Source: Rhabdornis inornatus (Eukaryota; Chordata; Aves; Passeriformes; Rhabdornithidae). Taken from it: DNA of 64,000 nt. The stretch spans positions 301,537-365,536 of the forward strand of contig VWZS01000190.1 of assembly GCA_013397075.1 (NCBI GenBank), read 5' to 3'. Positions 1-12,200 of this stretch are shown piece by piece. Numbering within the stretch: the stretch's first letter is position 1; every line of letters begins with the position of its first letter. The notes under the pieces were generated by a model. That model was not told where the DNA came from and did not search any database. It was given only the letters and a program-made list of their open reading frames with translations. Position numbers and translations under genes: made by a program.

Positions 1-3000
1 AACCTTCAGCTTTCTCTTCTAACATGGTAGTTTAAGCAATGGCTTAGATGCCAGTGCTTTAGAATGCAACTGCTCCTTCCATTTGTGTCTGCTACTGGAG
101 ACTTTTAGCAACAGCTGCTGGACTTCATCACACCAGGGTCAAGACATCTTGAGATGCTTCCTTCCCCCTTGGAGAGGGAAAGGATGAGGCTTTTTGTGTA
201 TGACTCTCAAGAATGGAAGCATCCTATGCCAAAAATGGCCTTGAGGAGCAGAAAGCCCCTGCAGCATGAGAAGTCAGGAGCCTCCTCTCTGGTGTGCACA
301 ATCAGGAGCAGGTAACAGCAGCACTGATCCTACCTTGGACTGCTCAGATAACCTCACATTGCTGCTCTCAAAGTGAGGAGTTATGGGTCCTTTCCAAAAT
401 TCCTCTCTCCAGTGCATGGTTCACAGGAGAGTTCTTCAACTGATCTCACAGTGCCTTGCACCGCAGAGCCACAACAAATGCAGTTTCTTTCCCAGGGACT
501 TGCTGTGGCCTCAGGTTCTGACAGAAATCTGAAGTGAGGCCTTTGTCAAGGTGAGAAAAACCCTCCAAGATTTGGGTGCAAACAAGCTCCAGCCTCCCTC
601 AACACCCAGAAAAACACTCTGGTGGTTCTCCATCACGTTTGCAAGGGGAGTTTTGTGTTTCGTGTTCAACAAAAGTAAAATGCTCCCCCTGCTCTTTGTG
701 CTGGACCGCAGCAGGCACACCCGGCTGCAGCAGTTCTCACACAGCCACGACTCCACAGGTTTCTTCTGCTCTCTCAGAAAAGGCTCTCAGGCTTTGTGCT
801 GCCCTTGCAGAAACTACCAGCAAAATATATCCCACCAGCCTGCTCAGACTTCTGCAGCTCTGAGTATGGGAACAGGTGCACATTGAATGGAAAGACAGCC
901 TGCAGCCACCAAGTTCCCAAAGGAAAAGAACAGCCTCAGTGACCTGCTGCAGGCGTTTGGGAGTAGAGGAAATGAGAAGACTCAAACCATCCTCGAGGAT
1001 CCTCCTGCCTTCCCTCTCCCCAAGGCTGGGGAAGACACCACACAGGAGAACTGAGCAAAAGCCCCTGAGTTTCGGGATATGTGATCGTTTGCAGCACCTG
1101 GCTGAGTGGCTTTAAATAAAATCAACTAAAGGAAAAATAAAATTTTTTTTCAATAAATTAATAAATAAATAAATGGTGCTGTTCCCACACAGGCTGCAAG
1201 CAGGAATTTTTGTTTCAGGTGATAAGAAAACAACACTTTCAGCTTTCAGAATAGACCAAGCTTCTCACACACATGCTATCTGTAAGAATATCTGAATGCT
1301 ACATGTAAGAAGGTCTGAGGACAAGGAAAAAATATTTTTAAATGAAGGATGCTGTTGATTCTGACCTTTCCACTGCTGAAGGAGCTAGACATCTCTCAGC
1401 ACAGACAACACCCAAAGACTTGCAGCTTGAGTAATCCAGAAATAGGCACTGTCTGGGTCTGAAGATCTACAAGGTTTCAGTACAGCCTTTTCTTTCATTT
1501 GTGCTCTGTCTTTTAGGAGCAAGCACAGATTAAACAGCATTTTCTATGCTTCGAAGGTTTTGTCCCAGCAATACAAAACCTGCCCTGGTGTGGGAATCAG
1601 GACAGACTCTTTAGCTAAGGGCATGCCTTAAGCCTGTGGCTACAGGGGCTCTGCTCCATCTTCTGGAGCCAGTGACAGCCTGAAACAAGAGCAGCAGAGA
1701 AAACCTGTACTGACTGCACCCATGTCCCCCACAGGAGGGGCACAGCCTGAGGGAAAGTACTCGTCTCCCCCTGCTGCAGGAGCTTTCACTCCCGTAAAAG
1801 GTAAGAGGCCTCCCTTCAGCACTGCTGATCTCAGAGCAGACAAAAATCTGCAGTCGTTCAGGCACATGTTCCGCTCCAAGTTTATCTCTTCTTTGCCACT
1901 GCTCTCTGCTGCAGATTCAGCCTCCTTGCCAGGCCAGTGAGGATGCTTCCAGGAACCAGACTTTGTTGGTAATTTATGGCAAACCTGCAGCTCCCAAACT
2001 GTCCTGCATTAGAAAATGGAAGGTTGCTGTGTTACCCTCCACCCCAATGGCTTGCAGAGTGATTAAGGATAACTTTAATTTGAGGCCTGGAGCTCAACAG
2101 CTCCCAAAGGATTGATAAAATACATAAAACAATCTCCAGTTCCACCTCTGGAGGCCAAACTCTCTCTGGATGATTAACGACAGTTATTTCCTCCCTCTCT
2201 CCCTGCTGCTGGAGGAAGCTCATTCCCTGCGAGGTCCAGCAGCACTCTTGACTACTGAACAGCAACATTTACAACCAGAAAAAACCTCCAACAACAGAAC
2301 CAGCCTCAGAGTGCCAAGACAGCACCACATAAGCCCAGGATAGATCTTCTAATAAAGAAATTGGGGTAGCAGGGTCAGGCTGCCTGAGGCAGACCCAGCT
2401 GTGCTGGTTAGCAATGCTGGCCTGATGCAGTGGGAATGGGAGCCAAGAACTCCCTAGGGACACCTTTGAGGCTGCTCCCACAAGGCAGCAATGCTAAAGC
2501 ACCTTCCCCTCCCAGGAAAAACAAGCCTCCCAGCCCTGACAGAGAGCAGCTGCTGTTGCTGTTATCCTCCTCCAGTGTCTGTTGCTGTAACCTGAGGCTC
2601 ACAGGGAGGCAGTATAAGTGGGAAGGCAGCTGCCTATTCCTCATGGATCTGTGTCCTCCACGGCCACTGTGCATCACAGACTCCAAGCCAGAGGCAGCTA
2701 ACACTAAAAGTTAATAAGCTGTGAATATCCCTGCTCACATCCACCTTTTCCTGGCTGGTGGTCAGGAGGGTCTGTTCCCACGTGGACACACAGATAACCC
2801 TCCAGTACTGCTCTTATCAGAGAGCAGGTACCAGTGATAAGCATTAGCTGTAGCAAGGAGAAACCCTTTGAGGTTGAGCCTGTGACAGGAGTCTGGAGAG
2901 GAAAGCAAACCTTCTGGGTACCACAGCCCCAGGGAACCACACTCTTGGGAGAGGAAAGGATCACAACATGCATTTCCAGAAGAGGTGGAGGAGGAGAATT

Positions 3001-3030
3001 CAACAAGAGCAAAGAACTCCCTCAGGAAAG
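1..3030. other. Intergenic, no gene recognised
   Basis: No coding exon, RNA gene or clear transposon was recognised in this stretch. Open frames here are short, overlap on both strands and have no recognisable protein similarity. There is a small A/T-rich simple patch at about 1137-1174 containing several TAAA units. In human the next gene in this direction is NTRK3, far away, so an empty stretch is expected from synteny. Confidence 0.55.
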
Positions 3031-3057
3031 CTTCACTTCCAAGTATAGATTTTAATA

Positions 3058-3063
3058 TTTATT
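3058..3063 (-). terminator. MRPL46: MRPL46 polyadenylation signal (AATAAA)
   Basis: The plus strand reads TTTATT here, which is AATAAA on the minus strand, about 165 nt past the MRPL46 stop codon. A cleavage site at about 3030-3050 would give a short 3' UTR of roughly 180-200 nt. It is the first canonical hexamer after the stop. Confidence 0.7.
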
Positions 3064-3226
3064 CAGTACAGGGCCAGTGAAGAGAACTGGGAAATAAGGC
3101 AAAGGCAAATTATCCTCCAGAGCCCAAGTGAACATCTCATACATACAGACCATGCAAAGCAGCAGCCATGCTCCTCCCTGGAGCCACGTCCCACATCTTC
3201 CCCATCTGCTGGAGCACAGGCATTGC

Positions 3227-5468
3227 TTACAAGTCCAGGAGGAATCGATTCACTTTTTTCAGGTATTCTGACTTCAGGTAATCTCCCATCTCCTTCTTTG
3301 TGACCCATAGGTAATCTGCCTTCAGCTCTGCCTGGGACAAATCACTGCTTTGGAGGTAGGCTTTGAAGAAGAAGACTTTGGCTCCCACATTATTCTCAGT
3401 TCTGATGGCCCTGGGGAATTTATACTTGTAAATCCCGTATGGTGCATTCCCCAGGACTTTGGCTTGAACATGATCTCCTGCAAGAAGCCAGCAATGCGAG
3501 AGAAAGACAGTAAGATATAAGAACATAGAGCAACAATAACTGCTCCCCTGTATAGCAAAAACACAGCATAAGCAATTCCTTGTATGTGGTTCAGACTGAC
3601 TGTTCCCTCTTTAGCAGAAATACTGACAACTGTGAAAAAACTGTGGATTTTCTCATGAAAAAAGTTTATTTGGAGACCAGAGAGTCCTCTCAGAGTGGGA
3701 GAGGGAAGAAGTGGAGAATATCCAGCTTTGCCAATCTGGAGTGAAAAGCAAGGACACGTATTTGCTATCATCACTTATCTGCCACAAAAGCTACTACAGG
3801 GCCACATGAGGGAAAGAGGAGCCCAAAGCAATCCCAGACATTCAGGGGTGTCTGGTGCTACCCCAAAATCAGACCATGATGGCCAGACATGGCACTGCTG
3901 CTGCTGGCAGCCAGAAATCCCAACTCACAGTGTGCCAGCCCTCTGCCACGACATGCCTCTTCCCAGTACAAGGGAGAAGATTTCATCACAGCACATGGCA
4001 AATATCCCTCAGACAGGGCACTGCAAGAAAACCACTGGGACAAACAAGAGGGAGGGTCAAGCTACACACCCAAAAATGTAGCCATGGCTCGCTCAGCCGT
4101 GCTCCGTAGCGTCTCTCCAGGCTGCCACTCCACTTGAGGCAGGAGCCACAGCTCCTGGTTACCAATTTTCTGTTTCACCAGAAGCATCAGGTTGCTGTCC
4201 AGCTTCCTGCTCAACGACGTTCGATCATTGCTTTTATCAGCATCTGCCAAAAACCAACACATGCTGGAAACAAAGTCTCCTGGCAGCATGCTCTGATCCC
4301 CTTGATCATCAACCCTCTGTGCCTCACACCCAGCAACAATACGCAAATGTGGATACACAGAATAAGACAAAAAATCTAGACAGGAATGCACTCTGGAAGT
4401 CATTGCAGGATTCAGCTGCTGTTTTTGTTTCCAGAAGGACTCTATAATAAACAGCCTGGATCTCCACCTTCACAAAAATCAGCAAGAGCACTAAGCAGAG
4501 CTTCGGAACCAAATGACCAAACATTTCTCTTGTCTGAAAACCACATCTATTTTCAACATTTTTCCCTAGTGAAAGCACACATTTTTGCAGCATAGCAACA
4601 CTGATTTTCCTGTCACACAGTAAATTGCACCTGTGCGGCCACAGAGTCAAGACTCTCTTTAAAACAAACAAAAAAAAGACCCAAAAACGCCTTCCTTCTA
4701 CTGAACTGCACTCTGGCAAACAATCTGGGTGTTCTCACCCAGCACGAACTCCAGGATGCACCTGTTATCCGTGGAGCAGCTTTGAACTGCAGGAACTTCT
4801 GTTCCCACTTCTCCTCCAGGTCCTGAGCCATGATGACCGTCTTGCCACGTGCTTCATCCTCATCGTACAAGCTTTCCTTCTTTCTCTTGAGCTGCTCCTC
4901 CTCCTCCAGCTTACGGATTTCGTGATCTGAATAGTGGCTCTTCTCAAGCTCTATCTAGAAGAGCAACATAAAGAATTCTTAAGCCACAAGCACTATAGGT
5001 ATTAGCAAGCAGAATTAAATTATTCCCAACTCAGCAAACCTAAGGCGACGGGAATTTCCTGAGGTTGAGCAGGGCTTCCCTGCTTGCAGCAGAAGCGTGT
5101 GACAGGGACACCAACACCATGGGGGAAGACCATGGGAACACCATCAACACCCACGAGATGTGGTGCAAGTCGCACGCAGAACACTCCGGAAAAAACATCA
5201 CAGACGGTGTGTGCAAGGCCGCCAGCCCCTGGTGCTCCTCTCCCCTCAAGCCTGAGAGCGCCATCAACACCGCCATGCACACGCACACATCCCCCTCTAC
5301 CTGCTCCATGAGCGCCGCCACCTCTTCCTCCTCCTTTTTCATGGGCTGCGTGATTCGGGGAAGCCTCAACAAGCACATCGCCCCAAAAAGCCTCCACGGG
5401 CGCCGCGCGGCAGCGCTACAAACCCACCGAGCGCTGCCCGCCGCCCGCCGCGCCAGGGGCGCCGCCAT
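3227..5468 (-). CDS. MRPL46: Mitochondrial large ribosomal subunit protein mL46
   Basis: Encodes mL46, a protein of the mitochondrial 39S ribosomal subunit with a Nudix-like fold that is thought to be structural rather than catalytic. Four coding exons were placed on the minus strand: 5301-5468 (phase 0 end), 4762-4954, 4070-4243 and 3227-3477. All introns are GT-AG and the phases join cleanly to 262 codons, giving 261 aa plus TAA; the human protein is about 279 aa. Visible family features are PWRLFGAMCL near the N-terminus, an acidic/basic charged helix after KSHYSDHEIR, NDRTSLSRKLD, the Nudix-like segment LPQVEWQPGETLRSTAER, and VLGNAPYGIYKYKFPRA near the C-terminus. The start ATG at 5468 gives MAAPLARR, resembling the human N-terminus. 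An in-frame ATG nine codons upstream (5495), and others beyond it, are possible alternative starts. The N-terminus is rich in Ala and Arg without acidic residues, as expected for mitochondrial import. It is divergently paired with MRPS11. Confidence 0.95.
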
Positions 5469-5559
5469 CACCCGCGCCCCACAATGCCCCGCCATGTCCC
5501 CTCCTCGTTCCCGGCGTGCCCCGCGCCGCCGCTCCCCGCCGCGGGTCGCAGCCGCCGCC
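5469..5559. promoter_or_regulatory. Bidirectional CpG-island promoter of MRPL46/MRPS11
   Basis: Only 91 bp separate the MRPL46 start codon (minus) from the MRPS11 start codon (plus). The segment is very rich in C, G and CpG and sits in a wider CpG-rich block of about 5390-5900. No TATA box is seen. Several GCCGCCAT-type sequences near both starts resemble YY1 sites, a common feature of TATA-less housekeeping promoters. Because the spacing is so short, the transcription starts and 5' UTRs of the two genes probably overlap or nearly touch. Co-regulation of the two mitoribosome genes is inferred from this layout. Confidence 0.8.
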
Positions 5560-8500
5560 ATGAGCGCCGCCATGGCGGTCGCCGGGCAACGCGTGCTAGG
5601 CTGGGGGTGAGCGGGGAGAGCGGGACGGGCTGTGGGGAACGAGGGACAACAAAGGGACAGCGAGGGGACAGCGGGGAGCGCTCCCCTCGCTGCGGGGTGG
5701 CCACTGGGGATTCCCGCTATCGTTATCCCGATCCCCGCACCCCCCGAGCGCTCACCCGTGGTTGTCTCCCTCAGGGGCCGCGCCGCCGCCCTGTGCCGCG
5801 GGCTCCGCACCGGCCCCCCGAGGCTGCAGGACACGGCGGGGGCGGCTGCCAAGGAGACGGAGAAGCAGAGCGCGACCGAGCAGAGGTGAGAGCCGAGGCC
5901 AGGCCGCGCCGGGAGGGCGCTGCCATCTGCCGCTTGCTGCGAGGTTTTATCGCCTTCGGTGGGTTTTCAGCCGAGGAAGGGAGGGAGCCACTTGACTCAA
6001 TCAGAAACGCAGCTTGTGTTTTTCGGAGGCTTGATCCCTTCTTTCCTTATTTCCCGATATGAAATGAAACTTTGTAATACTTAAAGAGGGAGGCCTGTTA
6101 ACTCTTGCTTTGCTCCTCAGCTCTTCAATCCTGCAGAGGAACTCCATGAGATGGGATGGCAAGGTTTATGAAGAGGTCCCCATAGCTCACATCAAAGCAA
6201 CGTACAACAAGTAAGCAAATGAGCTGCTCCATTCCTGCTCTGTGTGAAATAAAAGCTTAGAACCAGGGGTTTGGCCTGTCATCATTTTGATCTAAAGGCT
6301 CAGAAAAACAGCCAAGGGAGTGGTGTTCATGGCTGGGAAGATGTCCCTTGATTTAAACCTCATTGCTGCTCAGGGAGCATAACTGTCCTTGGAGTATCTT
6401 AAAAGCAATGAGATTGGTTTTATACATTTTGATTGCATTCCGATATAAATAATCAGATGCTAATAGTTTTAATAGAAGGTTACTTCCAGCCCACTGCTCT
6501 AGCACTATTTCTGTACTATTCTGTACTATTTCTTTTTCTTTCGGTGTTGAAAAAATTATCATATTCTCCATGAGAGACAGTTGTGTTTCATCAGTGATTC
6601 TTCCTGTGATATGTTACTGCTTAAGGCTCTTTGAAGTTCTAGAAGTGTTTTGTGCAGTTTTGTTTTTTTAATAGAAGAGATAAAATGCAATGAGAGGTGG
6701 GTCTGAAAGGGCTGAGTCGAGTCTGAGGTGTACTGAAGGTGTAAAGCACACCTTCTCCAGAAAGGTTCTGCCCGTGTCTGTAAGATGACCTGAAGGTCAC
6801 TGCTGGTGGTCTCTGCAGTGGGTTTAAGTGGGATACTTTGAAATGGAGGCAGAAGTCCTGCACTCAGCTGTGCCAGTAAGGTGAGCGAGAAACTGGAGAA
6901 TGAAGCTTTGTTCCAGCTTGCTTCTTCCCTTTGCCCCTGTCCTTCCACAGCACCCACATCCAGGTGGTGAGCTTTGACAACCAGCCGTTTTCCCGCACGT
7001 CCTGTGGCACAGAGGGCTTCCAGAATGCCAAGAAGGGCACTGCCATCGCAGCACAGACCGCAGCCATGGCAGCAGCAGTGGTGAGTCCCACCCGAGATCC
7101 CCTCCTCCAGAGGGGAGCACTGACTGCCTGCCCCCCTACCTGGGCACAGGCCTGGCTCGCAGGCAGCACTCCAGAGCTGTTCTGTGGTGCTGGAGCAGTG
7201 TCTCAATTTCATTTGCACACAGATAAAGTGTGTTTGAACGAGCTGTTAGAAGTGCCCTGAGCATGAACTGAGCTGTGCAGGTTGTGATTGGAAATGTGTG
7301 ATTGTAACTTGGAGCCTGTCCTTTCCTAGTGCCATTCTGCACAGCCTCCTGTTTTCCTGAGGGAACGTTTCCCAAGTCATTTGGGGAATGTAGTCCCTGA
7401 ATCAGCAGCATTTCCAGTTTTGCACTGTAGGGGACTGAGAAGTAGCTGTAGTTATTGTCTGGATGTTTTATGTCTGTTCTCTGCCACAGAACTGAGCTCC
7501 AGTCAGATAAAGTGATGTTCTTGCACCTGTAGTTTCTAGCTGCATATGGTTCATTGTAACTCTTTCTAAAAAAACCATGTGGGTGTCCAGGTGCAGGAGA
7601 TGAGGCTGGCTGTGTCATGGTCCTCATTACAGCAAAATGAGGCAAGGTTAAACTGAAAATCCTTATCGTAAATTAGGTGGAACTCACTCCAGCCTTTCAT
7701 GCCAGAGGAGTTTGGTGCCACTGCTGGCCAACAGCTTATTGTGGTTGACTCAGAGGGAAATAAGAACATCTTCACTATTAATCTGTACTCGTTGGAGACT
7801 TATAATAACTACGTAGCTGTGCTTGGACAGATTTGTTCTGTCACTGTTGAAGTAGTTAGTACGTTAATTGCACCAGAGCACAGTGAGAAAGAGAGCCAGA
7901 AGAGCTCCCTCCACGTGGTGGCAGCAGGGCTGTGCTATACAGTAGTTCATTTCCAATTTGCAAGCCCCTAGAATTTTTGCACTGGAGGTGTGGACTCCTG
8001 CACAGCAAATCTAAAGCTTGCCTGCTCTTCTCATTTACTCTCCAGAAAGAATCCACTGCTCACAGGAGAGAAGTTGCCACATTAGAGAAGGGAAAACAGC
8101 TTAGAGTTAGTCCTTGTTAGTCCCTTGCCACTTCAGTCATGTATCCATGGATATGTCCTTTTCTGCCCTGGCTTTAGGTCACAGATAGTTTGATTTGAGA
8201 GCTTTCTCTGTGTGCAGAGCTGATAGTCCAGTACAGAAGTTCTCTTGAACTGCTATGGCCATATCCCAGCCTCCTTTGCTCTTAGTGTCTCTGTAATAAT
8301 CACCATATATATATTCTGTATCCATTACTACCTAATCTTTATTTTTACTTCAATACTGTTATGAAAATGAAAGACACCAGGGGAGCCAGAGTTTATGTCA
8401 GAGAGAACAGTAACCAGTTGTTCTTTTCACAGAAAGCACGTACAAAGGGTGTATTGCACGTGCGAGTCATGGTGAAAGGAGTGGGACCAGGACGCAAAGT

Positions 8501-9034
8501 AGGTGTTTCTTTTCCATACTTTATTTTCTCAGCTGTCATGGATGTTTGCTAAACTCAGGCTGGTCTGAATTAATTTGGTTTTTTTGAAGCTGATATAAAG
8601 GATTCCTCACCCAAGTCCCCAGTAATGAGTTTTTAGAGTCATTAGAATTTTAGAGTAATACCATTTTGGAGGTAGAATAAAAGCTGTATTTGTGACTTAC
8701 TATGGCTAAAAAGTAGGAAAATAAATGGGAATGCTCAAGAAAGGACTAGAACAGGTAAGTTTAAACTGGGTTTTCTGATATGAGTTACTTAATTTTAAGA
8801 ATTACAAAGTGAGAAGCATTGGAACAAGTTGATTTTCAGATGGGGGATGAAACTGTTTTGGCCTGAGCTTTTCCCTTTCTCTGCTGCTGTCTGTGTTGAT
8901 AACTGTCATCTGCTGTCTCGTTGCAGGCTGCCATCAAGGGGCTGACCATGGGAGGTTTGGAGGTCATCTCCATCACTGACAACACCCCAGTCCCCCACAA
9001 CGGCTGCCGCCCACGGAAAGCCAGGAGACTGTGA
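5560..9034 (+). CDS. MRPS11: Mitochondrial small ribosomal subunit protein uS11m
   Basis: Encodes uS11m of the mitochondrial 28S subunit, a homologue of bacterial S11 that binds the platform region of the small-subunit rRNA. Six coding exons: 5560-5606, 5775-5885, 6121-6210, 6951-7080, 8433-8498 and 8927-9034. All introns are GT-AG and phases are consistent, totalling 184 codons (183 aa plus TGA); human is about 194 aa. The S11 domain starts at about residue 70 (VYEEVPIAHIKATYNNTHIQ). It carries SCGTEGFQNAKKGTAIAAQT, the glycine-rich VKGVGPGRKAAIKGLTMGG, and the nearly invariant C-terminal ITDNTPVPHNGCRPRK. The N-terminal 40 residues are Arg/Ala-rich and lack the S11 fold, consistent with a cleavable mitochondrial presequence. 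The first ATG (5560) was chosen; an in-frame ATG four codons on (5572) is an alternative. It shares its promoter with MRPL46. Confidence 0.95.
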
Positions 9035-9260
9035 GGGCAGTGCAAGGGACACACAGCTTGCAGCATCAGTTCATCAGGGACTGAGTTGAATGCTGCTTCT
9101 GTGATGGATTCTGAAAGGCCACCCTCCCTGGAAGTACTTGTTGAGGGAAGCTTGAAGAGGCCATGCTGAGCCTTAAAAATGCAGGAGGTAGAAGCTGCTG
9201 GTGAAAGCAGGAATCCGTGTATTCCGTTAGTGGGAAGCCTCTTGTGCAGAAAGTTTGTTG

Positions 9261-9266
9261 ATTAAA
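9261..9266 (+). terminator. MRPS11: MRPS11 polyadenylation signal (ATTAAA)
   Basis: ATTAAA lies 227 nt past the MRPS11 stop and is followed by a GT/T-rich stretch (TGTTGGTCTTTTG), as expected around a cleavage site. No AATAAA is seen nearer the stop. Confidence 0.6.
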
Positions 9267-12200
9267 ATGTTGGTCTTTTGACAGCCATTCCTGCTGTGTT
9301 CCCAGAAGTATTTTGGCTTATTACTGCTTTTTGACTGCTCTCTCCCTCTTACCACCATATGTGGCTCTTGACTAGTCTTCCATGCTATTAGTGCCCTTGT
9401 CAGGCAGAAGGAAAGCCTGAGATCTCGATCTCCTTGTAGTCATTTGTAGTAAACAACTGCACAGGGTCAGGTCATCTTCCCTCTTTGTCTCACTGCTCAC
9501 ACTGGGAAACAAGGCATGGAGTAACTGTTTCCTTCCCCCAGGCTCACAGAGCTACGTGTGCCCTAAGAGAGGGAGCTCTCCCTGTTCACAGAACACTAGC
9601 CTGTATCCATTCCTGGCAAAGATCTCTTGCAGTGCTTTGTTTCATCCAAGCTGTACTGACCTGCCACTGCTCTTGGCAAAGGAAAGCACCACTCTTTCTA
9701 AAGGGGCTGCTGGGATCTTGCCAGGTTTGATGCCTGCAGTCTCTTTGGCCCTGCCTTGTGCACCACAAACTGGATTTTCCAGGGTCCTGGGGAAAGCAAG
9801 CAGGGGTTACTAGGCCCAAGGAATAATGAAATGCTGCCAAGGAGATACAAAGCACTTAAGTCTTGAATTGTACCTCTGTGTATCCACAAGCAGCAGGAGC
9901 TTGTTGTGGGTCTGTGATGTATTATCGCTGTCCCAGCTCTATCCAGAATTTCTGCCAAGAAAATATGTCAGGAGTATTAAGCAGGGAAGGTAACAGCAGT
10001 AATTGACTACAGGATTGATTTGCTGGATGGCAGAGGCACAGTGCCTAGCGAAGGGCATCTCACTGAAATCCTTGCTGCCAGAGAAGCTCTGGCCCTATAC
10101 AACATGCTCTGGGCAAGTATTTCACCTGTAAACATGGTGTATTTTGGAGCAGCCAGCCGTTCTATTGCAAATGCAGAATCTTCCTTTCTATTATTTCTCA
10201 TTCTGTCATTCCTCTGTAGTTTCTTAAATTGCATAGTTAACTATTTTTTTTTGCTCTTTAGAGAAAGGGTACCATAGCAACAAGGCAGTGAACCTCCTTC
10301 ATGGGGCTGAATGGCATACGGCAGGTTTTGAAAGAAATCACTCTGCTTAGAAAAGCCTGTTGAATTGCATTTGACAGGAGAAAACAAGATTTAGACAAAT
10401 CTCCTACTTTAGTCCAACTCTCTGAATTTGAAGGGAGGGTAGGTGATCTTAAAGGGAAGTTCCTTGAGCTGTCACAGATCTGAGTGAGGAAGCGAGGCTC
10501 TTCCATAGATGTCTGACACACTAGAAGAGTGTCCCCCTCACTCCAGAAATACAGCTGCACTAGGAACTTAATATTCTGCTTTTTAAGAAGAAGATAGCAG
10601 GTCAGCCATAAACTGCCAAGATGAACTCTCTGAGTATGCAGGCAGCTGGCTGGGGAAGGGGTGTGTGATGTGCTTACAGCAAGGCTGGGCTGGTGTCTGT
10701 GCCCAGCACAGCAACCAACCTGACAAAGGAGGGGCACCAGGCTGTGCTGGCAGGTTTGTCTAACACACAGAAAACCAAACACTGCTGTTCTCTACTACAG
10801 TCTGTTCACTGCATCAGTGCAGATGTGCCCACGTCACATGAAGATGGTAGAACAAATTGAAAAGTAAGATTGTGAAGAGATCTGTGGTCCCTCTGGAATT
10901 CAGGAAAGAGTATGTGGGTGAATCAAGAGTCAGGAAACAAGAATAAATCTTCATCTTACCCAGACTTAAGATCAAGTCTGTGTCCTCTTTAAAGGCTGCT
11001 CCTTAACACTCTTGGTTTCTGGGTGTTTGTGAAGGTTTTTGGAAGTCCGTCAGTGCATCACCACTGCTTATACAGTGGGAAGCTTTATGTCCCTCCTGCC
11101 CTGCCTACTTCTGGTAGCTACCCCTGCTTCTTCCTTTGACAGTGCTGTAACACCCTCTGTGCTGGACAGAAGAGGCTGACACTATTCTCCATGGCTCAGT
11201 GGCTGGGATCTGTACAGTATGATGCAAATCTTCCAGACCCCCAGTTCCCTGTACTCCAAGCTCCCCAGCACAATACTTCAGTTGTCCAGCTTTGTACTCA
11301 AGTCACATTCTCCATCCACCTTCTTTCCTGCCCTGATGGAGCACTCCCAAAACCATGTCCTAACTTAGTGCACAGTCTGAGCTGTTTATCCTGCAGCACA
11401 TCCCGGAGCTCTGGGGCAGTCAGTGAGGTAAGGGAGCACAGCTGCACAAAGCAAGGGCTCAGATGCTCCTTCCTGCACACACTGTACAGTGGAAGAAGGC
11501 TTAAAACTCCATTGTGGTTCGTGTTGCAGGGAATTAATAGACACCAATAGTGCTTAACGATTTCCTTAACCTTCAAATTAAACTATTAATTAAGGGCCTG
11601 TTTTTAGTCAGCCACTGGTGTTTATGAGTTCTAATTGCTTTTCTTGGCATCTGGGTGGAAAGCCGTTTTCTACTGGCTAGCATTCCTCCTGAGCAGCAAT
11701 TACTTTATTTGTCAGTAGCATGGCCACAGCATTAGCACTCTCATTAGGGTCATATCCTCTCCCTCTGGGCTTCCCTATTGCTTTTGGACATCTTTCACTC
11801 CATTCCCTCCTAACTTGATTCCCTACACTAAAAGATGATTTTTTCTGCAAAATAATCTCAGAAATTGCTGCTGGCTGCAAAGCTTCATCCCAATTCAACC
11901 CTGGTCTTCCCTGAGATCTTGCCTTCCGTTCTAAATAAACGGCCACGTGGACCTCTCTCCATTGTATCCCTGTAAATCCCTGTGTAAAACACACAACAGT
12001 TTCCTGACTTACAGATAAAATGCTGCCTCAGGTCTGTTTACCCCTTACTGAGTGCCACACCACCTTGGGGAGTTAGTCTAACTCAGTTACCCTTCCCTTG
12101 CACAGGGATGGAACCTGGTGGCTTGGAAAAATAGCCCTCGGTCATCTCCCTAATAGTGTATTATTCTGCAAAGAGGAATTACTTCCCTATCCCCAGCAAC

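Noticed and set aside
8830..8926. Possible snoRNA in MRPS11 intron 5
   Set aside because: GATGAA- and CTGA-like strings are present, but C and D boxes are not correctly spaced with a terminal stem, and no guide sequence could be recognised.
10258..10782. 174-codon minus-strand open frame in the MRPS11-DET1 interval
   Set aside because: No domain, no splice-consistent neighbours, and several competing frames of similar quality; treated as chance.
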